From Aporrectodea caliginosa (Eukaryota; Annelida; Clitellata; Crassiclitellata; Lumbricidae), in the NCBI GenBank assembly GCA_020284085.1, contig JACEVL010000341.1, positions 124,001 to 188,000 of the forward strand: 64,000 nt of DNA. The letters are read 5' to 3'. The translations under genes were made by a program, and so were the position numbers. Positions 1 through 50,519 of the stretch are shown here, piece after piece (the first letter of the stretch is position 1; every line of letters begins with the position of its first letter). The notes beneath the pieces are model-generated. The model worked only from the letters and a program-made list of their open reading frames with translations, searched no databases and was not told the origin of the DNA.

Positions 1-1013
1 GTAAAAAATACGGCTTGAAACATAGTTCGTTCAAAACGTGTATCGACTATAGCAGAGTATGAATATGTTTCCGGCGGCTAGCCGTAAAAACATTGTCGGC
101 GGTTTTTCAGCTAAGCTGTAAAATTTCCGACAGCTATTCGGCTTGAACAAAAATTCGGCGGCTCGGCGGCTATGGCGGCGGCTTGGGGGTATAGTGCATA
201 AGTAAATCTTATCATTTACAATTGTTGATGTAGGTAATGCTACTCTGTGAACAGTTTCCAGTTTGATTTATCTGGCTGTTGGTTGTCATGTCGAGTAATG
301 GTGACCAAGTTCTCAATGGAACAAGGCATATGGTTAACTGGATGGAATCCATCACTCGTCCTGATGTCTTGGTAATTAATATTATTTAGCAGGACCTTTA
401 GGCTGCATGAAGTTTGCCAAAGCATCTTGATTTCCCAATATTAACACATACATGGAGGGCCCCTATATCTGTGGTCCATGGGTCCTCCAAGTCCTCATGG
501 GTCCCTGCCCCTTATGGCCTTCGTAATGAATGATTACAAAGTCTTGCCGGGGCAGATGCAAGAATATTTATCATCATTGGAAAAGCTCCATAACTTTCTC
601 CTTCCATTGAGGACTTCGTCACTATTACTGATGTTTTACATAGTCGGCAAATGTAGAGTTTAAGATAAGACCAGGTAAGACAAGAATCAGCCACCTCCGT
701 TTCGTTTTACGCTAACAAGGTTTAAAACATGCCGATAGTCTGTAAGAAGCATGCACGTCAACCAACCTGGCGACTTCTTGATGGTAGTCGTAGTTGTCAT
801 TCTGAACAATCCACTCAATTTTCCCAGTAACTGGGCTCACCCTTGACACAAAAGTACTCATTTTAAAAACACTCGTCGTGATCTGTCGGCAGAAACTCAG
901 CATTAATCTATAATCATACAAACAATTTTATCCATTGATATCATTGACTTCCATCAACATGCCGGCCACCATCATGTATCTAAGGACTTCAAATACAGAT
1001 CGCCCAATACATA
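1..1013. other. Window start, no gene found
   Basis: 1-200 carries repeated CGGCGGCT/AGCCG motifs like the end of a hAT element whose other half is outside the window. 200-1013 has only short spurious frames on both strands. Confidence 0.5.
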
Positions 1014-1355
1014 CAACTCCCGCCTGTGCTACGACAAATATCCGATCCATCCTATGAACTCACCAAAACCTCACCTCTTGCTATCTCTCCACAGGTCTTC
1101 CACTCAAAACTGAAAACACTGCTTTTTCACAAATCCTATCCCGATTCCTTCTCTTCCCCTCACCTTCCTCGCCATTTCAACTCTAAGCATCATCCACCTT
1201 AGCCGTCTGACTGTCTGCCTGCCTGACTCTCTGGATTTTGACCCCCTGCCTATCGATTCTGTTTTGGTTAAGCGCCTGTGAATAAGCTGGTTCCCGCGAC
1301 TTCGCTTTTGTGGGCGCTGTAGAAATATCGAGTTTACGATTACGATTACGATTAC
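1014..1355 (+). repeat. 5'-truncated LINE 3' end, family with (GATTAC)n tail, copy A
   Basis: Reads as the last residues of a LINE polyprotein (LPPVLRQISDPSYELTKTSP, then FHSKLKTLLFHKSYPDS), a short 3' UTR including CGACTTCGCTTTTGTGGGCG, and a tail of GATTAC repeats at about 1337-1355. Related copies on the minus strand at 4613 and 60749. Confidence 0.75.
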
Positions 1356-1704
1356 ATGATTATTCTGTTCCGTATGTACATTGTATGTATGTATGTATGT
1401 ATAAAGCCACACAATGTCATGTCCTACACTGACATTAAGCGAACGCGTCGTTTCTTTCTTATTTGCGTTATTGTTTGGCCGCGAGCAGTCGGATCTTAGC
1501 ATATAAAAGTGTGATTTCATCCCGTGCTTACGTTGTCTGGAAAATTAATCAACTTAATTTATCATTTCATAAGGTGGATTCTACTCTTCAAATCTGTTCC
1601 TTCCATCCATTGTAGCGCTATAGGCATCGAATATATGTATAATATATTCGTTTATTGAGAAAAACAATCTGACAAAAACGCAGAAATGTTAACATGAGTG
1701 ATAA

Positions 1705-2161
1705 GGGGCCGTCCATAAATGACGTCACGCTATTTTGGCCGATTTTACCCCCTCCCCTCGTCACACTTCGTCACAAAAAGTCACACACCCCTGAAAAATG
1801 ACGTCACAAAGCTCTGACCCCCTAAAACGAAACTTCCACATGATAATAAAACATGTTTCAATCCCCATTTATTGTCATTGTAATAAGTATTTAAAAATCT
1901 TATGGTGACAAATATTTAAATAATTAGAAAATTATTAATAATGGTGCCCGTATACATTAAAATAATCAAAAAATTATGAAAATTTTAATACTCAAAATTA
2001 GAGCTGTTATTTTAAGATTAAATTGTTGTTAATTGTTAAATTTAATTACACAGACGTGATGTGACGTCACACTTGGCTGACCCCCTCCCCACGTCACACA
2101 TCGTCACAAATTTCCGACCCCCCTCCCCCCTAGGTGCGTGACGTCATTTATGGACGGCCCC
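1705..2161. mobile_element. Harbinger-like MITE, copy 1
   Basis: 457 bp, ends GGGGCCGTCCATAAATGACG and its complement, with 3-bp flanks TAA on both sides (1702-1704, 2162-2164). The interior is AT-rich; the termini repeat CCCCCTCCCC and CGTCACA. A 3-bp duplication with GGGGC ends fits PIF/Harbinger (inference). Confidence 0.75.
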
Positions 2162-2567
2162 TAATGAATAATTAAAGTTCATTAGAAAGTCTTAGAATAA
2201 ACTAGTAAATATTTTTATATAATGATCTGGGAATAAATTGAGAGTTGTCCTTGGGTGGGAGAGTATGGTTGTGTGCTCTAGGTGAGAGGAGAGGGGTCGG
2301 AGTGGAGGTAGGAGTTGGTGAAGTAGCCTACATGCTTGGGGTTGTGCAATATGGAGAAAAGGAGTTTTGCATCGGCTATATTGGCAAAGTTCAGAGACTG
2401 TTGGAAAGGATTGCTCTAGGTAACCTAGGCCGCTAGGCGTTTGGCTCTTTTTAGAAGTTTTTTTTGTAGACCCTCCAGCAACGGTATTTATACTTGAAGC
2501 TCCGAAATAAGAAACGAGTGTTACTGAATCATACTGTGCACAATCTGCCAGCATGCCTACATGGAGA

Positions 2568-2572
<5 letters not shown>

Positions 2573-2638
<66 letters not shown>
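2573..2638. repeat. (TA)n microsatellite
   Basis: About 66 bp of TA repeats with one interruption, directly upstream of the tRNA-SINE. Shorter TA runs occur at 9391-9411 and 16709-16741. Confidence 0.9.
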
Positions 2639-2640
<2 letters not shown>

Positions 2641-2653
2641 TGGGCTAGCATGT

Positions 2654-2972
<319 letters not shown>

Positions 2973-3259
2973 GGAGCCTCATATATTATAATTATGGAAC
3001 ATATATGTAGAGTACTGCAGCAGCTATTGCCCATGAAAATGTAGGCGGTGTTTGTGCGCTCTGATAGAGTACGTAGTAAGCCCTGCCACCTAGCAGCGCG
3101 GTCACGATAGCTGCAGGAATTTCATTAGTGTGGCCCTTTACGTGTACGTGACATTGAGCCGGCAACGTTCCACAATGCAGTAAATGTAACTGTTTCGGCC
3201 TACGTTTTTCTTGAGCGACCATGCCTCGTCTCAAGCTGTTTATTCTTCACCGGGTGTGA

Positions 3260-3719
3260 GGGGCCGTCCATAAAGTACGTCACGCTATTTTTGACCATTT
3301 TTACCCCCTCCTCCTCTGTCACAAACTGTCACAAAACTCGGACCCCCTAAAGTACGTCACACTTTCAACATAGAAATAATAATACTTCCAAAAGCAAGGC
3401 TAATACATAAACAAGGCTTCGCAACAGCATTATTAGGCTACTAGCGCTCCTAGCGAGAGGAATCGTGAAAAACACATTCAGGAGATATGCATTTCATGCT
3501 ATTTTGACATAAAACTAATTAAAATGTTTCAGAAAATTTTTGAAAATTATTTTTAAGCTATGAAATTCTGCTAAAAAAATTAAAAATAAATTATAAATAA
3601 AATATAAAAAAATAAATGTGTGACGTCACACATGGCCTGACCCCTCCCCCTCTGTCACAAACTGTCACACTTTCTTAAACCCCCTCCCCTGGAGCGTGAC
3701 GTACTTTATGGACGGCCCC
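3260..3719. mobile_element. Harbinger-like MITE, copy 2
   Basis: 460 bp, ends GGGGCCGTCCATAAAGTACG and the complement, flanked by TGA on both sides (3257-3259, 3720-3722). Same organisation as the copy at 1705 but a clearly different interior; the terminal consensus differs at ATGACG/GTACG. Confidence 0.75.
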
Positions 3720-3877
3720 TGAGACCTTTCACCACTGCAGTCTGTTTGGGCGCCATCATCGCCCGTGCTATAGCGCCCGGCTTTAAAATCTCGAAAATAA
3801 TCGGTAGGCCTATATGTATAATCGAATATGCGCAAGATTTGAATTGTCAAATATTAACGGGGTGGGTGGGTAAAATT

Positions 3878-4243
3878 CAGAGGTGCAAAAAACCAAACTT
3901 TTTTCAAAATGAAAAGTTTTTTTTGTTTTATTTGGTTTTTGCTTTTGAGATTTTCCTATTTCGGATCATAAACTCATAAAAATGACATAGGCCTAATACC
4001 GTTCAAATTAATCAGATGCATATAAATGAAATTAATTAGAACAGTAGAACCGTAGAATGTCATAAAACGAAGTTAACAAGACCATACAACAAATGCCAAG
4101 AGACTCGAAGCGACGACATTTTTGGCATTTATAATTTTGAAATTTGTAAAAAACCAAAAAACCAAAATTTGCAGATTTTTGTTTTTTTTTAAAAACCCAA
4201 AACCAAAAACCAAAAAACCAATTATAGCCCTTTAACAGCCCTG
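3878..4243. mobile_element. hAT MITE rich in CCAAAAAACC
   Basis: 366 bp, exact 8-bp flanks GTAAAATT (3870-3877, 4244-4251). Ends CAGAGGTGC and CAGCCCTG; inside both ends are runs of AAAAACCAAAA that can fold together. No coding capacity. Confidence 0.78.
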
Positions 4244-4814
4244 GTAAAATTATATGTCTGATCGATAATAGGGTTCAGGATCTTAATCAGAGAATGGTCG
4301 ATTCAATGTAATACGATCGATGGTAAGCATTAAGCAATGTACCAGCCTATTTTAGGATCTCGTTCTCAACGCGAGATTGAGAGAACGCCATTTATGTTCA
4401 CGAAAAATAAACAAAAACTAATGATTTAAGTATAATTATATACTCAGCGCTGATCATATTATAATTTCTGGATTTAAAGTGAAAGTAAGGTATGTATATT
4501 ATTTTAATTAGTAGAAGGGCGATCGAAAGATGCGGTTTCTAAAGAATTCAATATCGGACTGTGAGCAAGTGCCCACTCCCTGCGAGTAATCGTCTTCGTA
4601 TCGCATCGTAATGGGAATCTCGAAATTTCTACAACGCCCAAAAAGCGAAGTCGCGGGAACTAACTTATTCACTACTACTTACTAACTTATTCACAGGCGC
4701 TTAGTCAAAACATTATCGATAGGCGGTAGGGGTGAAATCGGTTCCACGTCAAGATCCAAAGGGTTCTGACAGGCAGACTATTAGACGGCTAAGGTGTGGA
4801 TTAGAGCTGTACTG

Positions 4815-4961
4815 CTCAGTGGCGGCGCCAGAGGGGATAGGGGGGCTTAGCCTCACCCCCCAAAGTGGGAGATCACTGCAAATCACAGGGAGGAGAGGAC
4901 AAAATGGAAGGGCTTGCAAGCTTTAGCCCCCCCAAACCTGAAATCCTGGCGCCTCCACTGG
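4815..4961. mobile_element. Small hAT-like MITE nested in the 4802-8498 element
   Basis: 147 bp with ends CAGTGGCGGCGCCAG and CTGGCGCCTCCACTG, inverted repeats with one mismatch. The flanks GTACTGCT and GTACCGAT agree at 6 of 8 positions, compatible with a decayed 8-bp target duplication inside the host element's terminal repeat. GC-rich, no ORF. Confidence 0.65.
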
Positions 4962-6106
4962 TACCGATATGGCTTTTTGCCCATTATGCCGATACCGCAT
5001 ATAGCCGATTATTAAATTGCCGATACCGATTGTGAGACCGATTATGTTTTCAGTGTTTAGTCAAAATGTTCAGTTCCTAGCAGACCCTTAGCCGTCCACC
5101 CGTCCTTTGGACAGGTGGAAATGATTTTGGACGAGCATAAATTATTAAATGATGTCTGTCTATTTGGGCAGATTATAATCCAGACAGCAGTCACAGTTCA
5201 ATTAACCTAGGTCCTAGGCCTACTGCTCCAATTTCTGTATCTCCAAGGGCCATTTAATTACATTGGAAACTGCAGAAGGGTTAAGTCTTTGATGTAATTG
5301 GAAACTTTTACAATATGCTATTCAATTGGGTTGTTAAGGCCCTTCCTTTTCACACCCTGTCACAGTTGTCAATCAATGAAACCCAGACCCTTAGCCAGCC
5401 ACCCATCAAAAGGGTGGGTGGAAATTAGTTTAGAGGGCATAAATCTCATAGGTCATTCAGTCAGACTGGAACGGTGGCGGCTTTTGGACAGGCTACTTTT
5501 TATTTCTGGCTAAGGGCCTGGTTCCTAGACATAAGCCTACTATTGCAATGCGGTTATACCTATATTATAATTTGTTTCAATCATTTTTGAAGATATTTAA
5601 TTCGTGCAATTATTCCTTCTATTCAAATTAATGTCAGACGTTTAATAAAAAGTTTTAAAAGCTAAATTGACATACAATCGTACATTCGTAGAGATTTGAA
5701 AACAATATGTTTTTCTTAATAATGTTTCATAACTGATGAGTCTATGACATAATTGAATTTTGCTGGTGACGTACTGGTCAATGTTTCTACGGTACCCAGT
5801 AAGTAGTATAATGCAAGATATAAATCAATAATAAGAAACAAAACATAGATATTTGTGCTAATTTTTTTCTTAACGATTATTGGTCAAAAGCAAATAAATT
5901 AATATTGATTTATTTCAGTATTTTCGCGGGCTGCAGCGGGACATGAGTAAGAAGTTATTTCATTAGGTGTACAATGGGCCGCCAGTACTAGGGTGGTTCT
6001 TATGTGGCATCAAAAAATAAATGGGCACTTTTTAAATTTCTTACCCCTGGATATTGTTATATGTAATGAAAAACAAATTAAACCCCTAAAAATGTAAAGT
6101 TATAAT

Positions 6107-7480
6107 ATGATTAAGAGGTGCCACACTCGCCACGAAGTTCTCGTTGGACTCTGCAGCAAATCGACATGTTCCCTTTCAGATGGAAAACAGGTGAATAATG
6201 ATGTTAGTTATGAGTTAATTTCTCCTGAACTATCTGGAGGCGACAAAGTTGAAAGATTACCAGTGGTTATTTCTGGAGGTGTTTCCACGCTGCCAGCAAG
6301 AACAGGTGAAGCAATGGCCAAAGCAGTTGTAGACTGTTTGAAAGACTGGAATATCAAAGACTGCGTTTAGGCAATGTCATTTGATAAAACCAGTAGCAAT
6401 ACTGGCATTAATCTTGGAGCTTGTACACTAATCGAGTTCAAGATGGGAAGACTTTCATGCCACCATCACATAATGGAAATTGTTTGCAGATAAGGCCTTT
6501 AGTGCATGTGACATGCAGTCAACTGGTCCTGACATTCTGTTCTTTAAGTGTTTCGAGCAACATTGGCAATTTATAGACACGGAACAGTACACAACCCTAG
6601 GTGATGACGTGGCAGACAATGAAGATATTATAGTGTTTTGCAAAAAGCAGTTGGTGATAACACAAGCACATGATGACTATCAGGAGCTACTGGAACTGAC
6701 AATCATCTACTTTGGTGACATCACTGCAAGAGGAATCCGGTTCTTGCAACCAAGAGCACTCCATCGAGCCAGGTGGATGGCTCGTGTCATCTGTGCAATC
6801 AAAATAACGCCTTTCATGCACAGTTTGTGAGGATTAAACGTGAGCAAGCTGGTATAAAGAAATTTGCTATCTTTGCCTCCAAGGTTTATGTCCACTACTG
6901 GTTTTAGTTCTGCTTGTAGCTGCAGCTTTTGCAAGCGACTTGGCATTCCTCATCAAGCTTCTTAATTATGGAATCAGAGCTGTCTCTAAAGCGGCTATAT
7001 AGCAGCGCTTTTTAAAGACACCTGTGGTACCTGAGTGAAACTCTTTTATCACTGTCATTTTTTTTATCCTCACATCTCTGTTGCAGTCAAGCGTGAGTTG
7101 GTGAAGGCCTTGGAAACACAAGAACACCCTCCAAAACGGATAATTGTTGAAGTTGCTGCAACACCTTATCAGCGAAAAGACTTTTCTAACTTCGTAGCCA
7201 AATCTTCATGTAGTTTCTTTGAAGTGTCAAGTCTTCCAACGTAGTTTCTGATAGTTGATCCACTCGAATGGTAAAAGCTACCTGACTACCAAGGTGCCAT
7301 TGAATTTGTTCGAACAATGAAGGTGGTTAACGACTGTGTGGACAGGGGAGCTGCACTTGTGCAGAATTTCAATATTATTCTCACAAAGAATGAGGACCAA
7401 AAACAGTTCCTACTGCAATTAGTGGAGCAACACCAGCAAAAGTATCCATATGCAGTTATGCACCAAAGCAGACAGTAGCC
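6107..7480 (+). pseudogene. Decayed transposase-like gene, family not recognised by name
   Basis: Several frames, all plus strand, together resemble a protein family seen as multicopy uncharacterised proteins in many invertebrate genomes (from memory, not searched). 6107-6370 is open, ending DWNIKDCV; the same frame resumes after the stop with AMSFDKTSSNTGINLGACTL and a CHHHIMEI histidine motif. 6480-6830 contains STGPDILFFKCFEQHW, DDYQELLELTIIYFGD and HRARWMARVICAIK. About 7082-7244 contains VKRELVKALETQEHPPKR, and the last piece ends FLLQLVEQHQQKYP. Stops and frameshifts separate these blocks, so it is not functional. Position between inverted ends supports a transposase role; that role is inferred. 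Confidence 0.6.
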
Positions 7481-7714
7481 AAGAACTCACGATCGTAGCA
7501 AATATTAACGAGTTGTAAAATCTATCTGTAGACTAGCTTATTGTGTAACATAACAAAATTGTTTATAATTTATTTTTTATGTAGTCAGTTAGGGAGTTTA
7601 CAGTTTCCTGCTATCATAAATACCTAATTACCTAATACCTATAATTAAGAACAGTATTTGTTACAAGGTATGTGACTTTTCTTGCCAAAAAGTTAACGGT
7701 GAATGTGAATTTTT

Positions 7715-8154
7715 TATCCATCTAGTTTAACTTGCGGGAATCTTGCTTGCTTGCAATCTTGCAATCTTGCTTGATTGCTTGCTTGAGCCACAGGCTAAAA
7801 AGTCAAATCTTGCGACGACTAGTTCGATCACTTACAATCATTCAATCGTCGTGAAACTTGGCAGACAGACTCGCCCTCGCACACACTTCATTCTATCAAA
7901 ATTTCAGCTCCCCCAAAAAAGGCTAGCTTATAGAATCGGGGACTCAACTTTTCGAATCGGGGAATCCCCTTTTCCGACACGCAGCGTTGTGATTGGCCAG
8001 CGTTGCCATTGGCTGCAACAGAAACGGGTGCAGTGCTTGATTAAACGGACGCTATGTTGTAAAATGAACGCTGACTATATATTTGTAGAGGTAACTGCTT
8101 AATATGACGGATTATAGGATACTAGATGGATATAGTAAAAAACTTTGTTTTTAC
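7715..8154 (+). repeat. 440-bp dispersed repeat, copy a (possible Helentron/HINE-like)
   Basis: Begins TATCCATCTAGTTTAAC, contains a CTTG/CTTGC-rich stretch, and ends ACTAGATGGATA followed by a hairpin GTAAAAAACTTTGTTTTTAC. The first and last 12 bases are inverted copies. A second copy is at 9354-9787. Terminal inverted motifs, an internal simple-sequence block and a 3' hairpin with no target duplication recall non-autonomous Helentrons; that assignment is inference. Confidence 0.55.
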
Positions 8155-8635
8155 TATTGGTTCTTTTTTATCTTAATTCAACAGTTACTTACAACTAGCC
8201 TTGTGGCACCCTTTCAAAGCATCCAATTATTCCCAAAAAAATTGTATATCATTTTCTTAACACAAAGAACAATATTGAGGGGTAAGACTTCCAAATTTTC
8301 AACTTTCATTTTTAAGGACCACCCTAGCCACATGGTACATGGTATTGCTAAATCACCTGTCATCTGGCGTGCAGTGAGCCGCCAAAACTAAAAAAAATTT
8401 TAATGGTTGACTGATTATTGTTGCCGATATCCGATTATACCGATTGTCCTAATAATCAGCCCGATTACGCATATTGCCGTTTAATCGGTACAGCTCTAGT
8501 GTGGATGGTGTTTAGAGTTGGAAGACAGGGAATCGGGATAGGAGTTTGTGAAATAGTAGTTAAGAGTAAAAAATGAGTTGAGATTATTGAGATTTTCTGA
8601 TTTGATAGTTGTGGTTGGTGAGGCCTTGTGACTAA

Positions 8636-47300
<38,665 letters not shown>

Positions 47301-48154
47301 AACAGTACAGTTTCAACTAGTACTCAACATTTTTATTGTCAATTTTGGAGGTTTTGACGGTGGAAGGTTTTGGCTGTGTTCAGAATGTGGCTATATTTAT
47401 TTGATTGGGAAAAGTCGAAACAGATTTTCAGTGTACGCATGATCTGTAGTTGTGAAGTAGACTTTCTTGCTATTTTATAGTTTTATTACTCTTTTCATTT
47501 TCTAAGCATTGCTGGTGTACTTACCATTGAGTAGAGTCTGTGAAACAACTGCCAAACACGTTTCTTGACCAGAAATTGTGCAACATGGCCGAGTGTATGT
47601 GATGTGAATTTCTTGCATATGTCTGAGGCTTCTGACAGAATAGACAATAGTTTTAGGTAAGATATTTAACTGCTAAACAAGTTGTTTAGGATTTTATAGG
47701 CATGGATTGACCAAAGATCAGGTCTTTTGAACCCAATACAGGAATGTAGAAGTATCATTACTGACTGAATTCTTGTAGAGACTCTGAGAAGTTACAGTAA
47801 TTTAGTGGATGTGTAGTACTATGTCTTAGCTCTTGCCATTCACTTACGATGTATATTTAAATCCCCATACTCCAAAGTTAATACAATACAGTACCAAGTA
47901 TTAAGCAATTAGAAAGAGATTTGTAGAAAGTAAGTGATCGCTGTTCTAGGCGGTTTCAGTTCTGCGTTCCCTGATGATCGTATCTTATTAAAAGTGTGCT
48001 TTTGATCATTGTTCTAAGTAACATCAGTTAAGCGATCAGTTTACAAGCACCATTACAAGTCTGTGTTCTTTGGTCATTGTGCACATCCATGTTTTATAAA
48101 GAAAGCAATTTTAATCTTTCTGAAGCTGTATTTCTTTGAAAGCAGACTGGTCAC

Positions 48155-48225
48155 TTAACACTTTAACAACGAGCTGTATTGGTTTTCCAGTTGCTTTTAG
48201 TACACTCTCCTCATTAGAGTGTTAA
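48155..48225. mobile_element. 70-bp TTAA-bounded MITE, copy 3 (downstream of CYFIP)
   Basis: 71 bp, TTAACACTTTAACAACGAG to GAGTGTTAA; core in the opposite orientation to copy 1. It falls in the possible CYFIP 3' UTR. Confidence 0.7.
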
Positions 48226-48349
48226 AGGACAGGTTCAGGTACCACAGGTGATCAGATCAGGCTGTTGAATCTGCTCTCTGGTGTCTTACCATTCATCTAG
48301 CTCCTGTGCTTTGCTGATCTTCCTGTTCCAGACTATAACTGTAGTTTGT

Positions 48350-48355
48350 AATAAA
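48350..48355 (+). terminator. Candidate CYFIP polyadenylation signal
   Basis: The canonical AATAAA lies 1,050 bp after the CYFIP stop, followed by a T-rich stretch. A weaker ATTAAA is at 47987-47992. Choice between them is not possible without transcript data. Confidence 0.35.
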
Positions 48356-48840
48356 ATAACCTATCTTAATCTTATAGAATGTGCTGCTGTTGAATAACCA
48401 ATTTTAAGGTCTGCTTGAACTGTATATTGAATTTAATCTGACCATTCATGGAGTTTGCAAATGATGGAAGTCATTGGCTTTTGGTTGTTAGTTTCTTCTT
48501 CTATATTTGCATTGATATATGGCTGAGAAAATCATGTCACTCTAGTCTTTTGATGATTTCATTGCAGAGCTGATCACACAAGCTCCATGATTTTGTTAAA
48601 TTAATTGTGCATAGCTGTGTGGTATATGGACAGAGGCTTTGTGTAATCAATGCAGTGATATGCAAGAGTTCTGTATCTTGGAGTATCTTGTGTGAACACT
48701 GGTGCCAACCCATCAGTTTTGACCTGGGAACTCCAAAACCGTCTATTGACAATGTATGTTTCACCATCTTGTATCTTAGCTTTTCATAGCAAGCTAAAAC
48801 TATTCTGCCTGTTGTTACTAGGTGTAGTACTAATTATGAT

Positions 48841-49238
48841 CAGGGTTCCCACTTTTCTGGAAAACTGGAAAGCAAGGGCATTTCAAAAGTGTCTGGAAAA
48901 TCAGGGAAAGTCAGGGAATTTCATTGTTTGTCAGGGAAAAAAGCTGTTATGTCCCACTTTTCACTTAATTCGTCAAAGGACATGAAGGACGTGTTCCAAA
49001 TGATGTCTACCCCCAGTGAAATTGCCAAGAAAGTAACTGAAACTGTTATCATTTTGTTGAACCGAATTTTTCTAAATGAATAGGTGGAAAGGGACCAGTG
49101 TGGGGAAGGAGAAGTCGGCAAACAATATTAAAAATAGTTTTATTGTTCAAACTTTCGTGATTAGTTGTATCTGGACATTTTTGGAAAGTTATCTAGAAAG
49201 TTCGGGAATTTTAAAACAGTAAATGAGTGGGAACCCTG
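48841..49238. mobile_element. hAT-like MITE downstream of CYFIP
   Basis: 398 bp, ends CAGGGTTCCCACTTTTCTGG and GAGTGGGAACCCTG. Repeated TCAGGGAA and CTGGAAA motifs inside the left end. The flanks share ATGAT only, so the target duplication has decayed or is short. Confidence 0.7.
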
Positions 49239-49997
49239 ATGATTTTTAAGATTATCTTGATTTACATGTATGTTATTTTTAATATTATCATTCAGATTTT
49301 TCAGTACCGGTAATCACAAGAGCACTTGGTCAGTCAAATTTTCATCAAACCACTTCTTAAGCACCCTCTGAACTACCGGTAATTGATGATACCTGTATGG
49401 AAATGTGTGTAAGAAAGGCATGGGACTTTGGTTAAGGAATTTCTTGGGTTTCCAGTTGATGTCACTAGACATCATGAATAAAGAAAAATTGATTGACCAC
49501 TATCTACTAGGAATGTTTCTACATTTGTTTGATTCATTATATTGTGTATTGCTTGCTTCTAACCTAATAAGATCATGATCGTGTCCGAGTTTTATCATAG
49601 TCGATCGCTGGGTGCATTACGAATCATATAATTTGCTATTGTAGTTGTAACCAAACACTTTGAATAGCATCTGTCAGGATTAGCTCTCAAGAAGTGCATT
49701 TTAATTTTGAGTTTTTCTCACAGGCTCAGTTCTGACTTGTTTGTTGCCTGACAAGAAAAGTAACCATTAGAAATGGTTTTACAGTGTAATCCAGTTTTAG
49801 AGGATAACATTAAATGGCTGTTTATTGGATTAAACTGTTTGATCTTTGATTTTGTTGGATTTACGTGCATATTTCTTTACTTCATCCAGGATGAATATTC
49901 ATTAAGATAATGGAAATGATTTAAAATATTAGAACGTGTATATTTTAAAGAGAGTGAGAAACAGACAGACAGACATACAGATTGAATATAGGTGGGG

Positions 49998-50519
49998 TAG
50001 TCCCCGGCACCGCCGCCATTCGTCGCTGCCACCAGTCGCTAAGCCCTCAAGTCGAAGTCAGTTGCTAAGCCATCGACTGCTAGTGACTTTGTTCAGTTAA
50101 TATATCAGCAGTTTTTTACTTACTATCATACTGCCTTCCTACTTACTACTTTACTAGATATAGGCCTACTTGCTTCCAAGGAATCTCAGACTTACTAACT
50201 ATCAACAGTTAGATTTTTATGATATCTGACGTTATGCATTTCTTTAACAGAAAATGGCGTCTCTTCGATGCAAATGAAGCGCTTAAAATTCACTGGTTTC
50301 AGTGTCTTTAAACAGCAGTACAACAGTTACAGATTCTACAGTATGTTGTAAAATACATTTTTATTGTTAGGTAACTAATAGACGTACCTGATTACCAGAG
50401 AAGTGATATTAAGTCGTTAAGTCAGTCGATATTAGCCTAAGCAACTTGGTCTGTAGATAAGCATGTGACTAAGTCACCAAGTTAGTTGCTAACGCCTTCG
50501 TTAGCGACTCCGGGGACTA
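49998..50519. mobile_element. Putative MITE with TAGTCCCCGG ends
   Basis: 522 bp between 10-bp inverted ends TAGTCCCCGG. Both sides carry repeated GTCGCTAA/TTAGCGAC and AAGTC motifs. No exact flanking duplication, so this is a weaker call. Intergenic, downstream of both genes. Confidence 0.45.

Larger units (their letters stand above)
5988..8328 (+). mobile_element. DNA transposon of unassigned superfamily, with decayed transposase
   Basis: Ends are inverted: CTAGGGTGGTTCTTA at the left, and CTAGGGTGGTCCTTA when the right end is read on the minus strand. Similarity continues patchily for about 60 bp (an inner CTTACCCCT and ATATTGTT are also shared). No clean target duplication is visible. 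It contains a broken protein-coding region (6107-7480) and a later 440-bp insertion. It lies wholly inside the hAT-type element at 4802-8498. Confidence 0.6.
4802..8498. mobile_element. hAT-type element, 3.7 kb, with nested insertions
   Basis: Flanked by the exact 8-bp duplication GTGTGGAT (4794-4801 and 8499-8506). It begins TAGAGCTGTAC and ends GTACAGCTCTA. The subterminal regions repeat CCGAT/ATCGG motifs at both ends. An 8-bp target duplication with TAGAGCTG ends is typical of hAT elements. It interrupts an older LINE 3' end whose halves lie at 4613-4793 and 8507-8572. Inside lie a small MITE (4815-4961), an unassigned transposon (5988-8328) and a 440-bp repeat (7715-8154). I found no hAT transposase in it, so it is probably non-autonomous. 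Confidence 0.8.
4613..8572 (-). repeat. LINE 3' end (GATTAC family), copy B, split by the hAT insertion
   Basis: 3' UTR similarity (CGACTTCGCTTTTTGGGCG on the minus strand) lies at 4613-4793, and the adjoining coding-end similarity resumes at 8507-8572 after the 3.7-kb hAT element. The two halves join exactly at the hAT target duplication, which dates the LINE fragment as the older insertion. Confidence 0.65.

Noticed and set aside
1104..1520. 138-codon minus-strand open frame
   Set aside because: It runs antisense through a LINE 3' end and its GATTAC tail.
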